DNA of 6,092 nucleotides from an uncultured Eubacteriales bacterium (lineage in GTDB: Bacteria > Bacillota > Clostridia > Oscillospirales > Acutalibacteraceae): NCBI GenBank assembly GCA_934615635.1, contig CAKTTT010000149.1, positions 1 through 6,092 on the forward strand. Direction: 5' to 3'. The notes under the pieces were generated by a model. It was not told the origin of the DNA and did not search any database. It saw nothing but the letters and a program-made list of their open reading frames with translations. A program made the position numbers and the translations under genes. Shown piece after piece: positions 1 to 4,054 of this stretch. How positions within the stretch are numbered: position 1 is the first letter of the stretch; every line of letters starts with the position of its first letter.

Positions 1-61
1 GCTAAAGACGGCGGCAGTCTGTCCCCGCCGCCGGGATAAGGCCAACGAAAGGGTGTAGTGT
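1..61 (+). other. Leader before the first gene, with a small GC hairpin
   Basis: Only 61 bases are available upstream of the first gene. GGCGGC (10-15) can pair with GCCGCC (27-32) around an 11-nt loop, with no T-run after it, so it is not a complete intrinsic terminator. One frame reads as a dozen sense codons ending in TAA at 37-39 and could be the tail of an upstream gene, but this is too short to support. The Shine-Dalgarno site AAAGGG (48-53) lies 8 nt before the ATG at 62. Confidence 0.35.
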
Positions 62-703
62 ATGGAAACCAGGATTCAGGAAATTGCGGCCCGCGGTAAC
101 AGGAACGTGAAAATCGGCGTCATTCCGGGGCATTTCGCCACCAATCACTCCCATGTCAACTACTGTGTGGATATGACCCGGATCAAGAGCTTTCATCGCA
201 TGGCGAAAAGCGCGGCGGCGGAGCTGGCAAAGCCCTATCTTACCACCACTCCCATCGATACCATCATCTGCCTGGAGGGTACGGAGATGATCGGCGCTTT
301 TCTGGCCAACGAGCTGGCCCAGCCGGGCACCTGTATCCTCAACGGCGGCAATGATATCAGCGTGATAACGCCGGAAACCAACGCCAATAATCAGATGATT
401 TTCCGGGACAATACCCAGAAGATGGTCTGGGGTAAAAATATTCTGCTGCTGCTCTCCTCCGTTTCCACGGGAAAAACCATCAACCGCTCTCTGGAGTGCC
501 TGCGGTATTACAGCGGCCGGTTGGTGGGAATCGCCGCGATTTTCAGCGCCATTGGGGAATCCAATGGCATCCCGGTCAACGCGATCTTTACAAAAGAGGA
601 TCTGCCCCATTACGAGACCAGCCTTTCCACGGAATGCGCGCTGTGCAAAAGCGGACAAAAGATCGATGCCATCGTCAACAGCTACGGCTATTCGAAAATT
701 TGA
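62..703 (+). CDS. Orotate phosphoribosyltransferase-like protein with degenerate PRPP loop
   Basis: This 213-residue soluble protein has the layout of a type I phosphoribosyltransferase of the PyrE kind. The hydrophobic beta strand TIICLEG (68-73 region) is followed by the flexible-loop region and then the PRPP-loop strand ILLLLSSVSTGKTI (127-140). In active enzymes this strand reads roughly hydrophobic-4, Asp-Asp, x-x, Thr-Gly. Here Ser132-Ser133 replace the acidic pair while the Thr-Gly (136-137) and the following Lys-Thr remain. A Cys-x-x-Cys (C192, C195) near the C-terminus matches the CPLC-type segment of some PyrE proteins. The start at ATG 62 is backed by AAAGGG 8 nt upstream, and the length is normal for PyrE. 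The gene stands alone: no pyr genes are visible and a strong terminator follows 13 nt after the stop. The fold assignment is fairly sure. Catalysis of orotate to OMP is doubtful, and a PRPP or nucleotide sensor/regulatory role is a guess. Confidence 0.8.
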   Translation: METRIQEIAARGNRNVKIGVIPGHFATNHSHVNYCVDMTRIKSFHRMAKSAAAELAKPYLTTTPIDTIICLEGTEMIGAFLANELAQPGTCILNGGNDISVITPETNANNQMIFRDNTQKMVWGKNILLLLSSVSTGKTINRSLECLRYYSGRLVGIAAIFSAIGESNGIPVNAIFTKEDLPHYETSLSTECALCKSGQKIDAIVNSYGYSKI

Positions 704-715
704 GAGTCACCCATT

Positions 716-748
716 AAGCCCCGGGATCCTGGGATCCCGGGGCTTTTT
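716..748 (+). terminator. Strong intrinsic terminator after the PyrE-like gene
   Basis: AAGCCCCGGGATCC (716-729) is perfectly complementary to 732-745. The innermost pair must open, leaving about 13 bp with a 4-nt loop, and the 3' arm runs into TTTTT (744-748). It begins 13 nt after the stop codon at 703. The 5' arm starts with AA, so it may also act weakly in the other direction, though no minus-strand gene ends here. Confidence 0.9.
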
Positions 749-806
749 CCGTGCAGGCGGGAGGCACGGCAGCCGATACCTACAGGAACGCCTGTCCCGG
801 AGCGCG

Positions 807-820
807 CATATACTGATAAA
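807..820 (+). promoter_or_regulatory. Candidate sporulation-type -10 element CATATACTGATAAA
   Basis: The only promoter-like sequence between the terminator at 716-748 and the gene at 910 is CATATACT within this 14-mer. It differs at one place from the mother-cell sigma-E -10 consensus CATACA(A/C/T)T and begins with the CATA shared by sigma-E, -G and -K. No convincing -35 ATA or AC box at the right distance is seen. The identical 14-mer occurs on the minus strand at 3442-3455, before the other small unit. The distance to the start codon (about 90 nt) is long but acceptable. A 5-bp hairpin (782-795) lies just upstream. Confidence 0.3.
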
Positions 821-909
821 GGATGAAAGGCCCGGATCGGGAGGCAATGCAGACGAGAGAATTTGCCCAGTCTTATCCGGTCGGGTGAAAGAAAGGATAG
901 GAAGGACAC

Positions 910-1473
910 ATGTATGATGATCCCGATAAACAGGCGGCCTACCGCCGTATTCAGGATTTTTCCACCGAACAGCTCATCTGGCGGGTGATGTACGCGGTCA
1001 ACGCGTTTCAGGACAGCCCCCTTCTGCCCGCGATCCGGCAAAAGCTGCAAAGGCTCTGCGAGCAGGCCTCCGCCCGGATATTGAACGACAGCCATACGCC
1101 GGAAGGAAAGAAGCTGTCTCAGGCTATCGACCAGTGCGGCAAGGCGTACATGCATTATGTCGATAGCCTGGCTCAGGGGAACAGCCGGGCGGAGGAGGAT
1201 AAACAAAACTGGCTGAAGGACCGGGAGCGGGTCATCGAGCTCACCGCCCGGGTCGCGCCCGGCTCCGCCGACATATGGAAATCCATGCTGGGGCATGAGA
1301 CGGAGTTGCTGGAGCAGGTCATCGAGGATATCCGTATGGGGCGGTACAAAAGCATGACGGAAATCACCTCGTTGCTGCGGCGTTTGGCGGCGGATATATC
1401 CGATTATTTGGCCAAGGGAAGCCTGCATGAACATCTGCCGGAGCTGGAAGCGCCCGTCGGGACGGGCGGCTGA
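910..1473 (+). CDS. Unrecognised 187-residue helical protein
   Basis: I do not recognise this protein. It has no signal peptide, no membrane segment and no known catalytic motif. It appears almost entirely alpha-helical and amphipathic: helices around 6-34, 37-59, 64-90, 93-115, 120-143 and 147-169, broken by short PG or SHTPEG-type turns. Trp24, Trp101 and Trp123 lie in helices, and the last 18 residues are Pro/Gly-rich and probably disordered. The start ATG 910 is preceded by two purine-rich sites, AAAGGA (892-897, 12-nt spacing) and GGAAGGA (900-906, 3-nt spacing). Neither spacing is ideal, but together they support this start. It is monocistronic, with a terminator 20 nt after the stop. 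That it is a real gene is supported by its length, flanking signals and codon pattern. A four-helix-bundle-like or scaffold role is only inference; the candidate sigma-E-like -10 at 807 would suggest sporulation expression. Confidence 0.75.
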   Translation: MYDDPDKQAAYRRIQDFSTEQLIWRVMYAVNAFQDSPLLPAIRQKLQRLCEQASARILNDSHTPEGKKLSQAIDQCGKAYMHYVDSLAQGNSRAEEDKQNWLKDRERVIELTARVAPGSADIWKSMLGHETELLEQVIEDIRMGRYKSMTEITSLLRRLAADISDYLAKGSLHEHLPELEAPVGTGG

Positions 1474-1493
1474 TCTCCGCAGCCGTCAGAAAT

Positions 1494-1558
1494 CAAGCAT
1501 CCCCGGCAGGTCTGCAGTCACACAGCCCGCCGGGGATGCTTGTCTTCCTATGTTTTTT
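1494..1558 (+). terminator. Intrinsic terminator after the helical protein
   Basis: CAAGCATCCCCGGC (1494-1507) is perfectly complementary to 1529-1542: 14 bp with a 21-nt loop. A U-rich tail TCTTCC and then six T (1553-1558) follow. On the minus strand the arm is followed by a weaker ATTTCTG, so it might also stop the convergent SGNH-hydrolase transcript that ends at 1670. A second small hairpin (1451-1468, CGCCCGTC/GACGGGCG) sits at the end of the preceding coding region. Confidence 0.85.
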
Positions 1559-1610
1559 GAAAAGAGGGGGAGAGGGTGGAAAATGGTGGGAAAGGAAGAG
1601 GAAAAAGGGA
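1559..1610 (+). other. Purine-rich tract between convergent genes
   Basis: This stretch is almost only A and G on the plus strand (a few T). It is therefore a polypyrimidine run in the minus-strand transcript, just after the SGNH-hydrolase stop. No reading frame with support is present. It could help termination or form a triplex-prone DNA, but nothing in the sequence proves a role. Confidence 0.4.
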
Positions 1611-1669
1611 CCGCCTGCCCGGTGAAATGACGCGGCAGGGGAGCTGTCCCGTCCGTCTGTCCGCGGCTT

Positions 1670-2665
1670 TTACCGCAGCAGGCACTTGATGAGATGAAGG
1701 GCGTATTGGCCGAAGCCCAGGTCGTTGGGGTGGGCGGTGTCGGAGAAGAAGCGGGTGTGATGAGGCACGAGATCGTCCCCGTAAACCGTGCGCAGGCCCA
1801 GCCGCTTCCCTTCGGCCAGGATCTCCTTGGAAAAGATTAGATTCATGGCGTACTGTTCCGCGCCATCGGTATCGCAGTTGGTGAGATAGGGCGGGGTGAT
1901 GACGGTGATATTCGCATAGCCGTACAGCTCCTTGACCGCCCCCAGATACTCCTTCATATTGGCGGTGATCAGTTCCAGATCCTTGAGGAAAAAGACGTCG
2001 TTGCTCCCCAGGGCCACGATGACGTCGGTGGGCCGATAGGGCAGCTCCGGATCCAGGGCGGTCCGGTCGAAGCAGTCGCCGCCGACGCTCATGTTCAGCA
2101 GCTCCGCGTCGAAAAATCGTTCCAGCTCCGCCGTGTAGCAGAAGGAGGCGGAATTCCCCATGAGCCCCTGGGAAATGGAATCGCCCAGAATCAGGAATTT
2201 CCGGTCGCTCACCGGCGCGGGGGTTGCCCGGCCAAAGGAGGGGGCGCCGATTTTCACCTCCGCGTTGTGGGGGAAATAAATCGTTATCCGGCGGGGTCCC
2301 GGCGTTTTGCAGGTATAGTGGACGGCTTCCGGCGCCTGTTCCGCCCTCACCAGGGGGACGAAAGCGGCAAAACGGCCGTTTTCATAGATATCGAAGCTGG
2401 GCTGTCCCTTCTCCCACCAATCCCAGAAGTTGACCGTGTGATAAATAAAGCCGATTTCATCCGCATCGGTGATAAAGTCCAGCTTGATGCCAGCCGTGGC
2501 GTAGGGGTAGCAGCAACGGGGAATCCCCTTGTACCGCTCCAGCTGTTTTTCGGTCAAACGCAGGGGCATGATAAAGCCGTTTTCCTCCCTGACGGATACG
2601 ATGCCCTTGAACAACCCGGCGATGGACGCCGGGTCAACGGCGGCTGTGGTCCGTGCTGTGTCCAT
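1670..2665 (-). CDS. Cytosolic SGNH/GDSL hydrolase with N-terminal beta-domain
   Basis: This is a 331-residue serine esterase/acyl-hydrolase of the SGNH superfamily. Numbered from the Met at 2665, the catalytic blocks appear in order: block I GDSIS with nucleophile Ser163, block II Gly195 in SVGGD, block III GSND with Asn222, and block V DTAHPND with Asp309 and His312. All catalytic residues are present. Residues about 25-145 form a beta-rich domain (GIKLDF, PSFDIYENGRFAAF) of the kind paired with Lipase_GDSL_3 domains (GxDLY type), so a carbohydrate- or acyl-ester substrate is likely. No signal peptide or anchor is seen, so it should act in the cytoplasm. The ATG at 2683 is in frame six codons earlier, but the site GGGAGGA (2673-2679) sits 7 nt before 2665, which decides for the shorter start. 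It is monocistronic and convergent with the helical-protein gene. The exact substrate cannot be told. Confidence 0.88.
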   Translation of the reverse strand: MDTARTTAAVDPASIAGLFKGIVSVREENGFIMPLRLTEKQLERYKGIPRCCYPYATAGIKLDFITDADEIGFIYHTVNFWDWWEKGQPSFDIYENGRFAAFVPLVRAEQAPEAVHYTCKTPGPRRITIYFPHNAEVKIGAPSFGRATPAPVSDRKFLILGDSISQGLMGNSASFCYTAELERFFDAELLNMSVGGDCFDRTALDPELPYRPTDVIVALGSNDVFFLKDLELITANMKEYLGAVKELYGYANITVITPPYLTNCDTDGAEQYAMNLIFSKEILAEGKRLGLRTVYGDDLVPHHTRFFSDTAHPNDLGFGQYALHLIKCLLR

Positions 2666-2685
2666 CCGTGATTCCTCCCACATAG

Positions 2686-2731
2686 TTTATATTTTCCTGT
2701 ATACTGTAGCACAATGCGGTGACGGTGACAA
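2686..2731 (-). promoter_or_regulatory. Sigma-A-like promoter(s) of the SGNH hydrolase
   Basis: On the minus strand TTGTCA (2726-2731) is followed after exactly 17 nt by TACAGT (2703-2708), matching TTGACA 5/6 and TATAAT 4/6. A second overlapping pair, TTGTGC (2709-2714) and TATAAA (2686-2691), is also 17 nt apart: weak -35, good -10. Its start point would leave only a very short leader. The first pair gives a leader of about 30 nt with the Shine-Dalgarno site, so it is preferred. Confidence 0.5.
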
Positions 2732-2796
2732 GAGAAAAAAGGCGGAAAAGGGCATTTTTTAGGGCCGCGGCGGAGGAGATGAGCGATGCCCTGACG

Positions 2797-2810
2797 GTGT
2801 ATCGATACAC
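2797..2810. promoter_or_regulatory. Perfect 14-bp palindrome, candidate operator
   Basis: GTGTATCGATACAC is fully self-complementary and lies about 65 bp upstream of the -35 of the SGNH-hydrolase promoter. Its symmetric form is typical of a site for a dimeric repressor or activator. TATCTCTCGACAT follows directly (2811-2823) and looks like a decayed second half-site set. No regulator gene is in the window, and the position is too far upstream for simple repression of the hydrolase. Confidence 0.35.
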
Positions 2811-2871
2811 TATCTCTCGACATCTGCCGCCGGCTGTTCAGTATGGTTTTTCGGGTGGCTTTTGATTGCCG

Positions 2872-2980
2872 TCTGTGCGCTCCGGTATGCCGCTCCTATC
2901 TGCCCGGCGGCCTGACACGGCGGAGCGGTCGGACGGGTGGTCGCACAGGCGGATAGGAGCGGCAGCGGACAGATTTTTTT
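2872..2980 (+). ncRNA. Orphan long hairpin ending in T7: ncRNA or stand-alone terminator
   Basis: Outer arm TCTGTGCGC (2872-2880) pairs with GCGGACAGA (2965-2973) with one mismatch. After an asymmetric internal loop, GCCGCTCCTATC (2889-2900) pairs perfectly with 2952-2963, extended by a T-G wobble and GCC/GGC (2902-2904 with 2948-2950). The apical part (about 2905-2947) is GC-rich. Seven T follow at once (2974-2980), as in a rho-independent terminator on the plus strand. No plus-strand gene ends here; the nearest gene on the left points away. It may therefore be the 3' part of a small RNA starting near 2800, or a decayed element. No clear promoter is visible. Confidence 0.4.
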
Positions 2981-2981
2981 C

Positions 2982-3195
2982 ACCCTCAGCCGGCATTTCC
3001 ACGCCGCGCTTACCTCTTTCCCTCTCTCGATTCAAGCGACAGCTATAGCTTGGAATTTTTTTAAGGAGAGGGGCGCTGCCTGGCTTCCTCTCTGCCGTCT
3101 CGGTCTGTCTTTCCTCTCATGGTTTCCTTTGTCCGCCGCCTGTCTCTCCTTTTTAGGTTTTCCTGAAGTCCCGGCCCTGCTGGAGGGCTCTCCTA
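2982..3195. other. Non-coding, pyrimidine-rich stretch
   Basis: No supported gene. From about 3075 to 3165 the plus strand is dominated by C and T (repeated TCTC, CCTC and TTCC words). An AAGGAGAGG word (3063-3071) resembles a ribosome binding site, but no ATG, GTG or TTG at useful distance opens a frame behind it. The open frames that cross here on both strands have no recognisable protein features. Confidence 0.5.
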
Positions 3196-3196
3196 C

Positions 3197-3240
3197 AAAA
3201 ACGCGAAGAACCGGGACAATACGTCTCCGGTTCTTCGCGT
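3197..3240 (-). terminator. Intrinsic terminator of the small membrane-peptide unit
   Basis: ACGCGAAGAACCGG (3201-3214) is perfectly complementary to 3227-3240: 14 bp, with GAC/GTC extending into the 12-nt loop. Read on the minus strand the hairpin is followed by TTTTTG (3201 down to 3196). It begins 16 nt after the stop codon of the 34-residue ORF at 3257, which strongly suggests that a minus-strand transcript crosses that ORF. On the plus strand no T-run follows. Confidence 0.85.
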
Positions 3241-3256
3241 GCCAAGGTCATCCACC

Positions 3257-3361
3257 TCATTCGTCAAAATCTACGCAGGAAGCGAGAAGATAGCCGAAGG
3301 AAGCTCCCAGCATAGCGGTGATGAGGACGCTCATCACCCAAGTCCCCACGGAGATGCTCAC
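3257..3361 (-). CDS. Small single-span membrane peptide (34 aa)
   Basis: The frame starts with GTG at 3361 and ends with TGA at 3257. The peptide is hydrophobic from about residue 5 to 29 (VGTWVMSVLITAMLGASFGY and on through LLASC) and ends in the acidic tail DFDE, so it should be a single membrane span with a short charged tail. In size and layout it resembles the tiny one-span proteins common in Clostridia (for example DUF3789-like), but I cannot assign a family. AAGGGGGG ends 8 nt before the GTG, and the preceding 21-codon ORF overlaps it by GTGA, which would couple translation. A strong terminator lies 16 nt downstream. Met10 (3334) is an alternative start giving 25 residues. The unit of promoter-like box, ribosome binding site and terminator makes a real gene likely despite its size. 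Confidence 0.5.
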   Translation of the reverse strand: MSISVGTWVMSVLITAMLGASFGYLLASCVDFDE

Positions 3362-3423
3362 CTCCCACGCCCCCCTTCCCGAAGTTGTGGTTTTCCCCGG
3401 CGTATTCTTCCGGATCGCACCAT
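3358..3423 (-). CDS. Basic 21-codon ORF, leader or 5' part of the membrane peptide
   Basis: ATG 3423 is preceded by GGGAGGTGG with 5 further bases before the ATG, the best Shine-Dalgarno match in the window. It reads 21 codons rich in Arg, Gly and Lys and stops at TGA 3358-3360, overlapping the next GTG. A run of six G lies near its end (3370-3375 on the plus strand as C6). One extra G, or a -1 ribosome slip there, joins it to the membrane peptide as one ORF of about 55 residues with a basic N-terminus before the membrane span. It is therefore a coupled leader peptide, the true start of a shifted gene, or a sequencing error in a homopolymer. Confidence 0.35.
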   Translation of the reverse strand: MVRSGRIRRGKPQLREGGRGR

Positions 3424-3441
3424 GTTCTCCACCTCCCTGCT

Positions 3442-3455
3442 TTTTATCAGTATAT
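3442..3455 (-). promoter_or_regulatory. Candidate promoter -10 of the membrane-peptide unit
   Basis: The minus strand reads CATATACTGATAAA, identical to plus-strand 807-820. It lies about 19 nt before the start codon at 3423, so the leader would just hold the Shine-Dalgarno site. CATATACT resembles the sigma-E -10 and also contains TATACT, 5/6 to the sigma-A -10. No good TTGACA is found 16-18 nt upstream; a CACC about 15 nt before CATA would suit a sigma-K-like -35. The sigma class is unresolved. Confidence 0.35.
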
Positions 3456-3819
3456 GGCGGCGGAGAAAAGGGGTGAGGGGAGAAGGGGCGGTGGATTTTG
3501 GCTAAAGGAACCCAGCGGGATCCGGAGATGGATGAAAATGGCAGGGAGTCCGTTCCGGCTTGCTCTTTCGCGGCGGACCGTAGCCGTAGCCAGGCAAAGC
3601 CTTGTGAACGTATTGCCGGCGAGCTTTTTGAGACGCTTCAACGGCCCCGCCGACAAACGGGCGCATCACCGTTCCCAAGCAAGTCCCTCCTTCGTTGACC
3701 GGGTTTGGCTTTTCCAGAGCGTCTCCGTTGCGAAAGCGGATATTTTCCATCACGAGTAAATATCCGATTTTCGCCCCGCCCCCTGTTTCTTCTTTTTTCT
3801 ATGGAACGCTAAAGCTCTA
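3456..3819. repeat. Non-coding, repeat-like stretch with a long imperfect palindrome
   Basis: No supported gene. Several frames on both strands stay open for 60-120 codons across 3500-3760 without a ribosome binding site or domain, which is typical of a GC-rich intergenic repeat. CGGATATTT (3737-3745) pairs with 3758-3766 around a 12-nt loop. The flanking CGAAA (3731-3735) pairs with TTTTCG (3768-3773) with a bulge, giving a stem of about 14 bp. GAGACGCT (3630-3637) and AGCGTCTC (3718-3725) form a further 8-bp inverted repeat. The sequence resembles what I recall of intergenic elements in gut Clostridia, but this rests on memory. Confidence 0.35.
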
Positions 3820-3848
3820 CGAAGCCCCCGGCAATGCCGGGGGCTTCG
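3820..3848 (-). terminator. GC-rich hairpin, second element of a terminator pair
   Basis: CGAAGCCCCCGGC (3820-3832) pairs perfectly with 3836-3848 around the loop AAT, 13 bp. Neither strand has a T-run straight after it, so on its own it is a poor intrinsic terminator. It lies just beyond the stronger terminator (3853-3891) of the minus-strand transcript and may serve as back-up or as a 3'-end stabiliser. Confidence 0.45.
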
Positions 3849-3852
3849 CTTA

Positions 3853-3891
3853 CAAAAAGAGGAGCTGCAAAAGTTCCTTTTGCAGCTCCTC
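3853..3891 (-). terminator. Intrinsic terminator of the lipoprotein operon
   Basis: GAGGAGCTGCAAAAG (3859-3873) pairs perfectly with 3877-3891 around the loop TTC, a 15-bp stem. Read on the minus strand it is followed by TTTTTG (3858 down to 3853). It is the first hairpin with a T-run downstream of the lipoprotein stop at 4055, leaving a 3' untranslated region of about 200 nt. Confidence 0.85.
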
Positions 3892-4054
3892 CCCGATCAT
3901 CCTTCGACGGGCCGTGGATGAAGGGCCGCATTGACGGCCCTGATGAACCACCAAGAGCGTTGCTCCCGCTTGTTTCGGACTGCCGAAAGCCATACGGCAG
4001 CCGAAAACCGACGGGCCTAACAGTGGGATTCCGCCCTATGCGCCATCCACTGGT
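3892..4054 (-). other. Structured 3' untranslated region of the lipoprotein operon, possible intergenic repeat
   Basis: Three more hairpins fill the space between the lipoprotein stop and its terminator. AACAGTGG (4019-4026) pairs with CCACTGGTT (4047-4055) with one bulge. TTTCGG plus CTGCCG (3973-3985) pair with CGGCAG plus CCGAAA (3995-4006) with one bulged A. GGGCCG (3923-3928) pairs with CGGCCC (3935-3940). GTGGATG (3914-3920) is complementary to CATCCAC (4044-4050) and could close the whole domain. CGACGGGCC occurs twice (3905-3913, 4009-4017). No gene is supported. Confidence 0.45.

Noticed and set aside
2..658. 218-codon minus-strand ORF opposite the PyrE-like gene
   Set aside because: Antisense shadow of a recognisable protein; no ribosome binding site or domain pattern.
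823..888. 21-codon ORF starting in GGATGAAAGG
   Set aside because: The only purine-rich site (AAAGG) touches the ATG, so initiation is unlikely; no peptide features.
688..1434. 248-codon minus-strand ORF opposite the helical-protein gene
   Set aside because: It runs through the terminator at 716-748, lies antisense to a better-supported gene, and has a Pro/Arg/Leu-rich composition without domain features; it is a GC-driven shadow.
2666..2683. ATG at 2683 as start of the SGNH hydrolase
   Set aside because: No Shine-Dalgarno site precedes it, while GGGAGGA sits at ideal distance before the in-frame ATG at 2665 and inside the six-codon extension.
2838..3048. Short ORFs on both strands across the orphan hairpin
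   Set aside because: They arise from the GC-rich inverted arms (similar Arg/Pro/Ser-rich text on both strands) and lack start signals.
3502..3753. 83-codon minus-strand ORF in the gene-free region
   Set aside because: GTG start without ribosome binding site, overlapping open frames on both strands, odd composition; better seen as part of a repeat-like non-coding element.
3385..3759. 124-codon plus-strand ORF
   Set aside because: No ribosome binding site, antisense to the better-supported micro-operon, low-complexity basic composition.
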